From the NCBI RefSeq assembly GCF_036017915.1, contig NZ_CP107929.1:7057001-7121000 (forward strand): DNA of 64,000 nucleotides. Direction: 5' to 3'. Source of the stretch: Micromonospora sp. NBC_00421. Its GTDB lineage: Bacteria; Actinomycetota; Actinomycetes; Mycobacteriales; Micromonosporaceae. Below the pieces are notes generated by a model, which saw only the letters and a program-made list of their open reading frames with translations, did no database searches and was not told the origin of the DNA. A program made the position numbers and the translations under genes. Positions within the stretch are counted from its first letter, which is position 1; every line of letters begins with the position of its first letter. Shown here in pieces: positions 33,497 to 43,104 of this stretch.

Positions 33497-35311
33497 ATGA
33501 ATCTGTGGAGAAGTCTGTCCGCCCGACGCCGGGCGTTCGCCCTCACCGGGGCGAGCGTGCTGGTCGCGGGCGGGCTCGTGACCATCCCGGTCACCGCGGC
33601 GCAGGCCGCCACCCAGTGCAGCATCGACTACACCAGCAACGACTGGTCCGGTGGTTTCACCGCGAGCGTCACCATCCGCAACGTGGGTGACCCGATCAGC
33701 TCCTGGAACCTCGGCTTCACCTTCCCCAACAGCAGCCAGCGGGTCACCCAGGGCTGGTCGGCCAAGTGGACGCAGAGCGGCCAGAACGTGACCGCCACCA
33801 ACGAGGCCTACAACGGCTCGCTGGGCCGTGGGGCCAGCACCACCCTCGGCTTCAACGGCTCGTGGAGCGGCAGCAACCCCAAGCCGACCTCGTTCACCCT
33901 GAACGGCGTGGTCTGCAACGGTGGCGTCACGCCCACCACCGCGCCGCCGACCACCGCGCCGCCCACCACGGCCCCGCCGACCACCGCGCCGCCGACCACC
34001 GCGCCGCCCACGACGGCGCCGCCGACGACTCCGCCGGTCACCACCCCGCCGGGGCAGAAGGTGGACAACCCGTACGCCGGGGTCAAGGGCTACGTGAACC
34101 CGGAGTGGAAGGCCCACGCGGACGCCGAGGCCGGTGGCAGCCGGATCTCCAACAACCCGACCGCGGTGTGGCTGGACCGGATCGCCGCGATCAACGGCAC
34201 CACCGACAGCAGCTCCAACGGCGCGATGGGCGTCAAGGACCACCTGGACGCAGCACTCGCCCAGGGTGCCGGCTACATCCAGTTCGTGATCTACAACCTG
34301 CCCGGCCGGGACTGCTCTGCGCTCGCCTCCAACGGTGAGCTGGCCGCCGACGAACTGCCGCGCTACAAGTCGGAGTACATCGACCCGATCGCCGCGATCC
34401 AGAGCAACGCCAAGTACGCCAGCCTGCGGATCATCAACATCGTCGAGATCGACTCGCTGCCGAACCTGGTGACCAACACCTCCGGCAACGCCGGTGGCAC
34501 CGTGCAGTGCGACGTGGTGAAGGCCAACGGCGCGTACGTCAACGGCGTCGGCTACGCCCTGGCCAAGCTGGGCCCGATCGGCAACGTCTACAACTACATC
34601 GACGCCGGTCACCACGGCTGGCTGGGCTGGGACACCAACTTCGGCCCGACCGCCGACATCCTGAAGACCGCCGCCGTCGCGTCCGGCAGCACCGTGAACA
34701 ACGTGCACGGCTTCATCACCAACACGGCGAACTACTCCGCCCTGAAGGAGCCGTACATCAAGATCACCGACTCGGTGAACGGCCAGACCGTCCGCCAGTC
34801 CAAGTGGATCGACTGGAACTTCTACGTCGACGAGCTGACCTTCGCCCAGGCGTTCCGCGACAAGCTGGTCTCGGTCGGCTTCAACAGCAACATCGGCATG
34901 CTGATCGACACCTCCCGCAACGGCTGGGGCGGCACCGCCCGGCCCACCGGCCCGGGTGCGACGACCAGCGTCGACACCTACGTCAACGGTGGTCGTGTCG
35001 ACCGTCGGCTCCACGCCGGCAACTGGTGCAACCAGGCCGGTGCGGGCCTCGGCGAGCGGCCGAAGGCCAACCCCGAGCCGGGCATCGACGCCTACGTCTG
35101 GGTGAAGCCCCCGGGTGAGTCCGACGGCTCCAGCTCCCTCATCCCGAACAACGAGGGCAAGGGCTTCGACCGGATGTGCGACCCGACCTACACCGGTAAC
35201 GCCCGTAACGGCAACAGCATGAGCGGCGCCCTGCCCAACGCGCCGATCTCCGGCGCCTGGTTCTCCGCGCAGTTCCAGGAGCTCATGAAGAACGCCTACC
35301 CGGCGCTCTGA
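33497..35311 (+). CDS. Secreted GH6 cellulase (cellobiohydrolase/endoglucanase) with CBM2
   Basis: 604 residues. Signal peptide to about 38 (TAAQA before ATQC), family 2 cellulose-binding module about 39-135 (CSIDYTSNDWSGGFTASVTI, with paired Cys), a linker of six PTTAP-type repeats, and a GH6 domain from about 190. GH6 features: VNIVEIDSLPNLVTN (catalytic-region Asp), YIDAGHHGWLGW, GFNSNIGMLIDTSRNGWGG and DAYVWVKPPGESDG. It cleaves cellulose outside the cell; the loop pattern suggests exo-type attack but this is not certain. ATG 33497 follows AAGGAG. A CebR-type box is upstream and a strong hairpin downstream. Confidence 0.95.
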   Translation: MNLWRSLSARRRAFALTGASVLVAGGLVTIPVTAAQAATQCSIDYTSNDWSGGFTASVTIRNVGDPISSWNLGFTFPNSSQRVTQGWSAKWTQSGQNVTATNEAYNGSLGRGASTTLGFNGSWSGSNPKPTSFTLNGVVCNGGVTPTTAPPTTAPPTTAPPTTAPPTTAPPTTAPPTTPPVTTPPGQKVDNPYAGVKGYVNPEWKAHADAEAGGSRISNNPTAVWLDRIAAINGTTDSSSNGAMGVKDHLDAALAQGAGYIQFVIYNLPGRDCSALASNGELAADELPRYKSEYIDPIAAIQSNAKYASLRIINIVEIDSLPNLVTNTSGNAGGTVQCDVVKANGAYVNGVGYALAKLGPIGNVYNYIDAGHHGWLGWDTNFGPTADILKTAAVASGSTVNNVHGFITNTANYSALKEPYIKITDSVNGQTVRQSKWIDWNFYVDELTFAQAFRDKLVSVGFNSNIGMLIDTSRNGWGGTARPTGPGATTSVDTYVNGGRVDRRLHAGNWCNQAGAGLGERPKANPEPGIDAYVWVKPPGESDGSSSLIPNNEGKGFDRMCDPTYTGNARNGNSMSGALPNAPISGAWFSAQFQELMKNAYPAL

Positions 35312-35363
35312 CGAACCTGCCCGCCGCGGCTGGAGTGAGGCACTGACGCGGTAGGGCGCACCC

Positions 35364-35401
35364 GGGCCCCCGGTCCGACCGAGAGGTCGGACCGGGGGCC
35401 C
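35364..35401. terminator. Bidirectional hairpin terminator after the cellulase
   Basis: Perfect 17-bp stem GGGCCCCCGGTCCGACC (35364-35380) with 35385-35401, loop GAGA. No T tract. It lies between convergent genes. Confidence 0.85.
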
Positions 35402-35423
35402 ACCCGTATGCCAGGGCGCGGGC

Positions 35424-35810
35424 TCAGGGAACTGTGCGTTCCACAGCGGCCCGGCCCAGCTCGGCCAGATCCCGCCGGGCCCGTTCCAGGTTCTCCGGCG
35501 TCAGGTCCTGCCCGCGCGCCATGACCAGGTCCTCCGGCTCCCAGGGCTGCTCGGCCCCGGTACGGATGTCGTCCCCGCCGGCCCCGGTGCCGGTCCCGGT
35601 GGCCCCGGTGCCGGCCGCGTACGGGTCACCGATCAGGTCGCCGGGCTGGGCGTCGGTCGCCGCCGGCCGGTCACCCGGCGCGGTGAACGTCGGGTCGTCC
35701 GGGTCGGTGCCACCGGCGCCGGCCAGCTGCGGCACGGTGGAGTCGTCGTCCACCGCGGCGGCCACCTCCGGGCTCTCCTCCATCGGTCGGCTCGGGTCAC
35801 GATCGGTCAT
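35424..35810 (-). CDS. Acidic hypothetical protein
   Basis: 128 residues, strongly acidic and rich in Gly/Ala/Thr/Asp, largely disordered, with a C-terminal helix (PENLERARRDLAELGRAAVE). I do not recognise it. It lies in the same direction as, and 75 bases after, the small membrane protein. Confidence 0.6.
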   Translation of the reverse strand: MTDRDPSRPMEESPEVAAAVDDDSTVPQLAGAGGTDPDDPTFTAPGDRPAATDAQPGDLIGDPYAAGTGATGTGTGAGGDDIRTGAEQPWEPEDLVMARGQDLTPENLERARRDLAELGRAAVERTVP

Positions 35811-35885
35811 GGTGCCGCCCTCCTGTCCCAGACGCGTTCCCGCGATCCGGGTACCCCGTCCGGGCGGCCCCATGCCGGGAGCGGA

Positions 35886-36191
35886 TCAGACCTCCCGGGC
35901 CTCCTCGGTGGTGGGCGGCACCACCGGGCGCAGCCACTGCCAGGCCAGCATGAACAGCCCGAAGGCCAGCATCGCCAGCCCGGCCCAGAGGTTGATCCGG
36001 ACGCCCTGTGCCTTGTCGATCTCGGCAGCCGAGTCGAAGACGCCGACCAGCCCGACGATCACCCCGTACGCGACGAAGAGGCCACCGATCACCCGGCGGA
36101 TGTCGAACAGCCGGGCGGCGGCGGACCGCTTCCGTTCGTTCTCGGTCTCCTCGACCTGCGGGTCGTTCGCCCGCTCGCTGTGCTGGTCCAT
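35886..36191 (-). CDS. Small two-helix membrane protein
   Basis: 101 residues: charged N-terminus, first membrane helix VIGGLFVAYGVIVGLVGVF, a short polar loop, second helix LWAGLAMLAFGLFMLAWQWL, charged tail. It lies 32 bases downstream of the SSS symporter in the same direction. Similar small proteins accompany these symporters in actinobacteria and may be accessory subunits; this is inference from position. Confidence 0.75.
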   Translation of the reverse strand: MDQHSERANDPQVEETENERKRSAAARLFDIRRVIGGLFVAYGVIVGLVGVFDSAAEIDKAQGVRINLWAGLAMLAFGLFMLAWQWLRPVVPPTTEEAREV

Positions 36192-36223
36192 GTCCTACGC
36201 CTCCCTCTCGTGACCGACCGGGC

Positions 36224-37882
36224 TCAGAAGACCGGGATGTAGAAGAGCACGGCCAGCACCAGCGCGATCGCGCCGAGCAGCACCGGCGACCGCCACCAGA
36301 CCTGGTCCCCGGTGAGCACGTCGCCCTTCAGGTCGACCCCGCCCATGCCGTAGACCAGACCCTTCAACTCCTCGGCCCGCTTGGGCCGGGTCAGCGGGGT
36401 GACCACCGCGGCCACCACGGCGACCGTGACGAACGCGATGCCCGCGCCCCAGAAGCTCTCCTCCAGGTCGGAGTTGAAGTGCACCACGCCGGCCTTGTAG
36501 AGCAGGTAGGTCGCCAGCGCGGCCAGGGTGCCCGCCAGCAGCGACCAGAAGCCGGCCAGCGCGCTCATCCGCTTCCAGAACATGCCGATGATGAAGGTCG
36601 CGAAGAGCGGGGCGTTGAACAGCGAGAAGAGCGCCTGGATGTAGTTCATGATGTTGCTGAACCCGGCGGCGATGAACGCGGTGCCGATGCCGACCACCAC
36701 GCCGGCCACTGTCGCGATCCGACCGATCCGGATGTAGTACTCGTCGGGCCGGTCCCTGCGGACGTACGCCTGCCAGATGTCGTAGGTGAAGACGGTGTTG
36801 AAGCCGCTGACGTTGGCCGCCATGCCGGCCATGAACGAGGCGACCAGGCCGGTGACCGCGATCCCGAGCACCCCGTTGGGCAGCAGGTCGCGCATCAGCA
36901 GCGGAATGGCGTTGTTGTAGACCAGGTCGCCGGACTCGGCACCCAGCCCCTTGACGGTGACCAGCGCGATCAGGCCGGGGACCACTGTCACCACCGGGAT
37001 GACCAGCTTCGGGTACGCGGCGATGATCGGCGTACGCCGGGCGGCGCTCATGTTCTTGGCCGACAGCGCCCGCTGCACCTCGGCGAAGTTGGTCGTCCAG
37101 TAGCCGAAGGACAACACGAAACCGAGCCCGAACACGATGCCCAGCCAGTGCGCGCCGAGCGGGTTGGCGGTGCTGCCGGTGCCCTCCCAGGCGTGCAGTC
37201 CGGCCTCACCCAGCTTGGAGTCGCGGACCGACTCCATCAGGCCGGACCAGCCGCCCACCTTCACCAGGCCGATGACGGTGATCGGCACCAGACCGGCCAC
37301 GATGACGAAGAACTGGAGCACCTCGTTGTAGATCGCGCCGGTGAGCCCGCCGACGGTGATGTACGCCAGCACGATCGCCGCGCCGACGACGATCGCCAGC
37401 CAGAGCGGCCAGCCGAGCAGCGCCTGCATGATCAGCGCCAGCGCGTACAGGTTGACCCCGGCGATCAGCACCTGGGCCACCGCGAAGCTGATCGCGTTCA
37501 GCAGGTGGGTCGGGCGGTTGAACCGCAGCCGCAGGTACTCGGGGACGCTGCGCACCCGGGAGCCGTAGTAGAAGGGCATCATCACGATGCCCAGGAAGAT
37601 CATCGCCGGCACGGCGCCGATCCAGTAGTAGTGGACGGTCATGATGCCGTACTGCGCGCCGTTGGCGGCCATCCCGATGATCTCCAGCGCGCCCAGGTTG
37701 GCCGAGACGAAGGCCAGACCGGTCACCCAGGCGGGCAGCGAACGCCCGGAGAGGAAGAAGTCGACGCTGGTGCGGATCGCCCGGCGGGCGGCGAAGCCGA
37801 CGCCCAGCACGGTGACGAAGTAGAGCGCGAGGATGCCGTAGTCCAACACGTTCATGTTCAGTCTGAGTCCGGCACCGTCCAT
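36224..37882 (-). CDS. Sodium:solute symporter (SSS family)
   Basis: 552 residues with about 13-14 membrane helices. GRSLPAWVTGLAFVSANLG and the later VASFMAGMAANVSGFNTVF match the SSS core; the latter carries the Ser/Asn residues near the sodium site. GGLTGAIYNEVLQFFVIV is typical of SglT-like sugar symporters. The substrate (sugar, myo-inositol or similar) is not certain. ATG 37882 is preferred; ATG 37855 (MNVLDYG) is an alternative. The small membrane protein follows closely. Confidence 0.9.
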   Translation of the reverse strand: MDGAGLRLNMNVLDYGILALYFVTVLGVGFAARRAIRTSVDFFLSGRSLPAWVTGLAFVSANLGALEIIGMAANGAQYGIMTVHYYWIGAVPAMIFLGIVMMPFYYGSRVRSVPEYLRLRFNRPTHLLNAISFAVAQVLIAGVNLYALALIMQALLGWPLWLAIVVGAAIVLAYITVGGLTGAIYNEVLQFFVIVAGLVPITVIGLVKVGGWSGLMESVRDSKLGEAGLHAWEGTGSTANPLGAHWLGIVFGLGFVLSFGYWTTNFAEVQRALSAKNMSAARRTPIIAAYPKLVIPVVTVVPGLIALVTVKGLGAESGDLVYNNAIPLLMRDLLPNGVLGIAVTGLVASFMAGMAANVSGFNTVFTYDIWQAYVRRDRPDEYYIRIGRIATVAGVVVGIGTAFIAAGFSNIMNYIQALFSLFNAPLFATFIIGMFWKRMSALAGFWSLLAGTLAALATYLLYKAGVVHFNSDLEESFWGAGIAFVTVAVVAAVVTPLTRPKRAEELKGLVYGMGGVDLKGDVLTGDQVWWRSPVLLGAIALVLAVLFYIPVF

Positions 37883-38084
37883 CGTCCCGCCACCCTTCCG
37901 CCGCGCCGTCAGCACTCGCCGGGGGCGCTATTACCCCTCGTGCGGAGTTTCATGCCGTCCGTCCGGGTCGAACTCGGGGTGAGCCGACGACGCCCCGGCC
38001 GGGAGTGGCTCCGGCCGGGGCGTCGACTGGTTCGGCAATGGTGGTCGGGTCTGCGCCAGGGCCTCGGCGGCCCGGTGCGCGGGG

Positions 38085-38945
38085 TCAGCGGCCCAGCACG
38101 CGGTCCAGGAAGTCCCGGTACTGGCGGACCGCCACCCGGAGCTGCTCGGTGTCGGCCTCACCGGCACCCTGCCAGCCACCCAGCTTCTCCTTCTGCGCGG
38201 CAAGCGCCTCGGAGAGGGCGTGGATCGCCTCCTCGACGAGCGACTGCGCCTCGTCGGCAGCGGCCCGGGGGTCGTCGACGAAACGGAGCTGGACGTCGCG
38301 CCAGCGGTCCCGGAACCCCTGCGCGGCGTCCGCCTCGAACAGGGTGGCGGCGTCGCTCGGCACGTTCCCGGTGGACACCTGGCCGGCATCCGCCGCCATC
38401 GCCGCACCTGCCGCGCCGCCGTCGGCCGCCACCGTCGTCACCCCGCCGGAGGCCGCCGCGTCGGGGTCGACCAGGGCGGGGTCGGCGCTGCCGTATCCGG
38501 CGGTGTCGGTCTCCGACAGGTCGCCGGGAGCGACCCGGTCGACGACGTCCGGGCCGCCGTGCCGCCCCCGGTCGTGGATCCGGTCCGCCGCGGTCGGGTC
38601 GGCCCGCTCGTCGTCGAACGGCTCGGTACGCCCCGGTGCCCCGTCGCCGGGCAGTGCGGTGTCCTCGTCCCGGGCGTCCCGTTCGTCCTGCGGTCGCCCA
38701 CCGGCCAACGCCGACGCGGCTACCGCATCGCCCACGCTCGTCGCCCCGAAGGCGGTCGGCAGGGGAGCCGGCTCGTGGAACTCCGGGCGGCCGTCGCCGT
38801 CCGGGTCGGTCACGGTGTCCCGGTCGGCCCTGGCGTCCCCGTCTGTGGCGTCGGTGTACCCCGCGTCCGGGGGTGGCACCGCCACCGGAGTGGACCGGAC
38901 GGTCTCCGGGTGGTCGTTGTCGAGCTGTCGTTCTTCCTGGCGCAT
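38085..38945 (-). CDS. Acidic protein with C-terminal helical domain, paralogue of the next gene
   Basis: 286 residues. The first 200 are Asp/Ala/Gly-rich and disordered; the last 80 form helices (FRDRWRDVQLRFVDDPRAAA, then TEQLRVAVRQYRDFLDRVLG). This end aligns with the end of the neighbour at 38959-39552. No signal peptide or membrane helix. Function unknown. The two genes are 13 bases apart in the same direction. Confidence 0.7.
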   Translation of the reverse strand: MRQEERQLDNDHPETVRSTPVAVPPPDAGYTDATDGDARADRDTVTDPDGDGRPEFHEPAPLPTAFGATSVGDAVAASALAGGRPQDERDARDEDTALPGDGAPGRTEPFDDERADPTAADRIHDRGRHGGPDVVDRVAPGDLSETDTAGYGSADPALVDPDAAASGGVTTVAADGGAAGAAMAADAGQVSTGNVPSDAATLFEADAAQGFRDRWRDVQLRFVDDPRAAADEAQSLVEEAIHALSEALAAQKEKLGGWQGAGEADTEQLRVAVRQYRDFLDRVLGR

Positions 38946-38958
38946 GACGGTGTTCTCC

Positions 38959-39552
38959 TCAGCGGGTGGTGGCGTCCTGGGCGCTGTCCGGGTGCTGCTG
39001 TTCGGTGGGGCGGTGTCCGACAGGTTCCTCGCCGAGCAGGTCGGCGAAGAGGGCCCGGTAGTGGACGACCGCCTGGCGGAGGTCCTCGGTGCCGGCCTCG
39101 CCCCGCTCGTTGCGTACCCGGATCTCGTGCGCCTCCCGGTAGTGGGTCAGGGTGCGGGCGTGCTCCACCGAGAGGTGGGCTGCCTGCTCGGTGAACTCCC
39201 CGGTCGGGTAACCGCGGTCGGCGATCAGTCGGCTGACCAGCTCGTCGGCGTCGCCGACGGTTTCCGCCGGCGAGTCGACGAAGCGGACCTGGAGCTCCTC
39301 CCAGGCGGCGGCGTAACGGGCCCGGTCCTGCGGGCTGAGCGGGGTGAGCTCCAGCTCCGCGTGGCGGCGCTCCCGTTCGCGCAGTTCCCGCTCGGCGGCA
39401 CCGCGGCTGTCCTGCTCGGCGACCACCCGGTCGTACTCCGGGCCGAACCGGGACCTGAGGGCACGCCGGCGGTTGGCCACCACGGCCACGGCGACCAGCG
39501 CCGCCACCACCAGTACGACGAGAACCAGTAGGACTATCTGCGTGGGCGACAT
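38959..39552 (-). CDS. Membrane-anchored helical protein, paralogue of the downstream gene
   Basis: 197 residues. N-terminal membrane helix (IVLLVLVVLVVAALVAVAVV), a charged coiled segment, then a domain WEELQVRFVDSPAETVGDAD ... TEDLRQAVVHYRALFADLLG that parallels the C-terminus of the next protein. One copy is membrane-bound and the other soluble, so they could pair. Function unknown. Confidence 0.75.
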   Translation of the reverse strand: MSPTQIVLLVLVVLVVAALVAVAVVANRRRALRSRFGPEYDRVVAEQDSRGAAERELRERERRHAELELTPLSPQDRARYAAAWEELQVRFVDSPAETVGDADELVSRLIADRGYPTGEFTEQAAHLSVEHARTLTHYREAHEIRVRNERGEAGTEDLRQAVVHYRALFADLLGEEPVGHRPTEQQHPDSAQDATTR

Positions 39553-39972
39553 GGCTCCTCCTTCCTCTGCGGTATTCCCTCCCCGCACTGATCACCAATC
39601 CCGATCCGCTGAATTTCCTCCACCGGGTGCCGCCGCGGACCGCGCCGAACCGGTCACCACGGACGTGGGGCACGATCCGGGTGGAAAAACCTGATCACGA
39701 TTCCGGTCGGCCGCCGGGGAGCGGCCGACGGGTCGACGTGGGCCTGCTGCCCACCGTCGATGCCTGGTCAACCTGGTGGCGACCCGATGCTCCGCAGGCC
39801 CGCGCGGGGAGGTCGGCGGACCGGGCGACGACGACGCAGCGGTGACGCCGAGGGACGCACGGTAGTGCTGAGCGTCAGGATTACGTATCCTGCCCAAGGT
39901 GCCGTGCCGGTGCCCGGCGCCGCTGCCGGAACCACCCGGCCACCGCCGACACTCCGCCCCGGGCGAGGACTG
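39553..39972. other. Divergent intergenic region before the Conservon
   Basis: 420 bases. It contains a hairpin GTCGGCCGC with GCGGCCGAC (39706-39729, loop 6 nt), and the dyad CAGGATTACGTATCCTG at 39876-39892, about 80 bases before the kinase start, in an AT-richer patch that looks like a promoter or operator. No small gene is convincing. Confidence 0.55.
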
Positions 39973-42303
39973 ATGGACACCCGCGACTGGCCGATCCGCG
40001 CCAAGCTGACCGCCCTGGTCGTCACCCCGGTGGCCGCCCTGCTGGCGCTCTGGATCTTCGCCACCACGTTGACCTTCGGGCCGGCGCTCGACCTGCTCGC
40101 CGCCCGGACCCTGCTGTCGGACTTCGGTCGTCCCGGCGAGCGGGTGGTGGCCGAGCTGCAACGCGAGCGCCGGGCCTCGGTGGTCCAACTGGCCGGCACC
40201 GAGACCCTGCCCGCCCTCGCCGAACAGCGGCGACGCACCGACGAGGCGATCCTCGAACTCCGTCGGAGGATGGCCGGCGAGCAGCTCCGGGACGCCGCCG
40301 GCGACCTGCTCGACGCCCGGCTCGACGCGCTCGGCGCCGCCCTGGAGGCGCTGCCGGCCGGTCGGGGATTCATCGACCGCAGGCAGGTCGACCGGGCCGG
40401 TGCGATCGGGCTCTACAGCGGAATGATCTCCTCGGCGTTCCAGGCGTTCGCCGCGACGGCGGCCCTGCCCGACGCCGAGCTGAACCGGCAGGCGCTCGCC
40501 CTGACCGCGGTCGGCCGCTCCCGTGAGCTGCTCGGCCAGACCGACGCGGTGCTGGCCGGTGCGTTCGTCACCGGCCGGTTCACCGAGGGCGAGCACCTAC
40601 GGCTGGTGCAGACCATCGCCAACGAGCGGTTCCTCGTCGAGACGGCCGTGGCCGACCTGCCGGCCGCCGACCGGGCCGCCTACCAGCGGCTGGTGGAGGG
40701 GGAGGCGTTCGTCCGGCTGCGCACCATGCAGGAGCGGCTGCTGACCGCCGGGCCGTCCGCCGCTCCACCCGTCGACGCGCGGAACTGGCAGGCCAGCCAG
40801 GAAGCGGTCCAGCAGGAGTTGCGGGACTTCGAACTGATTCAGGCCGACGGGCTGGCCGAGCGCTCCGTACCGGTCGCCGTCACGATCCTGGTCCGGCTCG
40901 GTGCCGCCGGGGTGTTGGGGCTCGTCGCGATCGTGGTGTCGCTGCTGGTCGCCGTCCGGGTCGGCCGGACGCTGGCCCGCCGGTTGACCGCGGTCCGCAG
41001 CGCCGCGCTCGAACTGGCCGGGCACCGGCTGCCCGACGTGGTGGCCCGGTTGCGCCGGGGCGAGCCGGTCGACGTGGCCCGGGAGGCACCGCCGCTGTCC
41101 TACGGCGCGGACGAGATCGGCGACGTGGGCCGGGCGTTCACCGAGGTCAGCCGGGTGGCGGTCCGCTCGGCGATCGACGAGGTGACACTGCGACGCGGGT
41201 TGAACGAGGTCTTCCTCAACCTCGCCCGACGCAGTCAGGGGCTGGTGCACCGGCAGCTCGCCGTGCTCGACCGGATGGAGCGCCGCGCCGAGGACCCGGA
41301 CGAACTGGCCGAGTTGTTCCGCGTCGACCACCTGGCGACCCGGCTGCGCCGGCACGCCGAGGACCTGGTCATCCTGGCCGGGGCGGCCCCGGGGCGGGGC
41401 TGGCGGCAGCCGGTCGCCGTGCTGGACGTGCTGCGCGGCGCGATCTCCGAGGTGGAGGCGTACGACCGGGTGGACATCGGTCGGGTCGAGTCGGCCGGGC
41501 TGCTCGGCCGGGCCGTCGCCGACGTCATCCACCTGCTCGCCGAGCTGATCGAGAACGCCACCGCGTTCTCCCCACCGCAGCGTCGGGTCGAGGTGACCGG
41601 GGCGGCGACGGCCGACGGCTACCTCGTCGAGATCATCGACCACGGGCTCGGGATGTCCCCGCAGGCGGTCGAGGACGCCAACCGGCGACTTGCCACCCCG
41701 CCGGAGTTCGACCCGGCCGACAGCGCCCGGCTCGGCCTGTTCGTGGTGTCCCGGCTGGCCGCCCGGCACGACGTCCGGGTCACCCTGCGGGCCGGGACCA
41801 CGGTCGGGCTCACCGCGTTGGTGCACGTCCCGGCCGACCTGGTCACCGAGGAACCGCCTGTCGCCCCGCCGGCCCGCGACCGGCCGGCGACCCGGTTGAC
41901 CACCCTGCCCCGGCCACGGACCACCCGGGCCGTCCGGGCCCGGCCGGAGCCGACCGTGCTGCCGTTCGCCCCGGCCCGTACCTCCTCGGTGGAGGCGGCC
42001 CCCGACGGCGAGGGGCTGCCCCGCCGGGTCCGTCGCCAGGGGCCGGTGGCCCGCCCACGTCCGGCAGCCGGTCACGACGCGCCCACCGCCCGCTCGCCCG
42101 AGGAGGTACGGCGGCAGATGTCGGCCCTCCAGGCCGGTACCGCCCGGGGTCGCCTGGAGAGCAGCGGCGTCCATCCGGTGTCGCCGGTCCGGCCCGACCC
42201 GACCGTCGGTGACGACCCGGGGAGGCGGGACGACGCCGTTGCACAGTCGCCGGCCGGTCCGGTGGCGACGCCCGATTCCACCGCGACTGAGAGGGACGCC
42301 TAG
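39973..42303 (+). CDS. cvnA: Conservon sensor kinase-like protein (CvnA type)
   Basis: 776 residues. Membrane helix 1 (ALVVTPVAALLALWIF), an extracytoplasmic NIT domain of about 270 residues (VVAELQRERRASV), helix 2 near 310 (AAGVLGLVAIVVSLLVAVRV), then a HAMP-like linker and a histidine-kinase-type ATPase (N-box ELIENATAFSPP, G-box DHGLGMSP, GLFVVSRLAARHDVRV). The dimerisation segment LNEVFLNLARRSQGLVHRQL lacks an obvious phosphoacceptor context, as is usual for CvnA. A disordered tail follows. It is the first gene of a four-gene operon with overlapping ends. Confidence 0.9.
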   Translation: MDTRDWPIRAKLTALVVTPVAALLALWIFATTLTFGPALDLLAARTLLSDFGRPGERVVAELQRERRASVVQLAGTETLPALAEQRRRTDEAILELRRRMAGEQLRDAAGDLLDARLDALGAALEALPAGRGFIDRRQVDRAGAIGLYSGMISSAFQAFAATAALPDAELNRQALALTAVGRSRELLGQTDAVLAGAFVTGRFTEGEHLRLVQTIANERFLVETAVADLPAADRAAYQRLVEGEAFVRLRTMQERLLTAGPSAAPPVDARNWQASQEAVQQELRDFELIQADGLAERSVPVAVTILVRLGAAGVLGLVAIVVSLLVAVRVGRTLARRLTAVRSAALELAGHRLPDVVARLRRGEPVDVAREAPPLSYGADEIGDVGRAFTEVSRVAVRSAIDEVTLRRGLNEVFLNLARRSQGLVHRQLAVLDRMERRAEDPDELAELFRVDHLATRLRRHAEDLVILAGAAPGRGWRQPVAVLDVLRGAISEVEAYDRVDIGRVESAGLLGRAVADVIHLLAELIENATAFSPPQRRVEVTGAATADGYLVEIIDHGLGMSPQAVEDANRRLATPPEFDPADSARLGLFVVSRLAARHDVRVTLRAGTTVGLTALVHVPADLVTEEPPVAPPARDRPATRLTTLPRPRTTRAVRARPEPTVLPFAPARTSSVEAAPDGEGLPRRVRRQGPVARPRPAAGHDAPTARSPEEVRRQMSALQAGTARGRLESSGVHPVSPVRPDPTVGDDPGRRDDAVAQSPAGPVATPDSTATERDA

Positions 42304-42725
42304 TGGTGCACACGACAAGGCAGAACGCCGACCTCGGCTGGTTGCTCGACGAGCTGGTCGAGCGGGTGCCGGCCGCCCGGCAGGCGGTGGTCCTCTCCGC
42401 CGACGGCCTGCTGCTCGGCGCCTCCGCCGGGCTGGAGCGCGCCGACGCCGAACACCTCTGCGCACTGGCGTCGGGCTTCTCCAGCCTGGCCAAGGGGGCC
42501 AGCAGGCAGTTGGCCGCCGGTGGGGTGCGGCAGACCGTGGTGGAGATGGAGGAGGCGTACCTCTTCGTGACCGCCGCCGGGCAGGGCGCCTGCCTCGCGG
42601 TCGCCTGCGCGGCGGACGCCGACATCGGCCTGGTGGCGTACGAGATGGCGATGCTCGTCGTCCGGGTCGGCGAGAACCTGACCGCGCCGGCCAGGGCGGC
42701 GGTGGGGATCGCCGATGCGGGCTGA
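42303..42725 (+). CDS. cvnB: Roadblock/LC7 protein (CvnB type)
   Basis: 140 residues, a single Roadblock/LC7 domain (LGWLLDELVERVPAARQAVV, LLLGASAGLERADAEHLCAL, YLFVTAAGQGACLAVACAAD). In Conservons it is thought to regulate the CvnD GTPase. The GTG overlaps the stop of cvnA by one base and the end overlaps cvnC by 11 bases, so translation is coupled. Confidence 0.9.
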   Translation: MVHTTRQNADLGWLLDELVERVPAARQAVVLSADGLLLGASAGLERADAEHLCALASGFSSLAKGASRQLAAGGVRQTVVEMEEAYLFVTAAGQGACLAVACAADADIGLVAYEMAMLVVRVGENLTAPARAAVGIADAG

Positions 42726-43104
42726 GCAGCCGGGCCCTCAGCACGAGTGGTTGGACGGTGCGGCCGGCCCGGTCGTCCGCCCGTACACCCTCACCGGTGG
42801 TCGGGTGCGGCCCGCCGTCGGCGGCTTCGACCTGGTGGCCTTCGTCCTGGCCGCGGCGGGCGTCGACCCGTACGGTCAGCCGGGCCTGCAACCGGAGCAC
42901 CGCCGGCTGGTGGAGTACGCCCGGCACCCGGTGGCGGTCGTGGACCTCGCCGCCGACCTGGACCTCGCCCTCGGGGTGGTCCAGGTCCTCCTCGGTGACC
43001 TGCTCGCCCGGGGGCTGGTCACCGTGCACGAGCCGCCGGCCACCGCCGGCATTCCCGACGACGACATCCTCAAGGCGGTGGTCAGTGGACTACGTGCGCT
43101 CTGA
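42715..43104 (+). CDS. cvnC: DUF742 protein (CvnC type)
   Basis: 129 residues. DUF742 signature: VVRPYTLTGGRVRP near 20, LVEYARHPVAVVDLAADLDL, LGVVQVLLGDLLARGLVTVH and a C-terminal LKAVVSGLRAL, a winged-helix-like fold. Third gene of the Conservon; overlaps both neighbours. Confidence 0.9.
   Translation: MRAEQPGPQHEWLDGAAGPVVRPYTLTGGRVRPAVGGFDLVAFVLAAAGVDPYGQPGLQPEHRRLVEYARHPVAVVDLAADLDLALGVVQVLLGDLLARGLVTVHEPPATAGIPDDDILKAVVSGLRAL

Noticed and set aside
36008..38947. Long plus-strand frame of 979 codons
   Set aside because: It lies opposite the SSS symporter and the acidic paralogue; residues are dominated by Arg/Pro/His without any motif.
40597..43029. 810-codon minus-strand frame
   Set aside because: Antisense of the Conservon genes, which are clearly coding on the plus strand.
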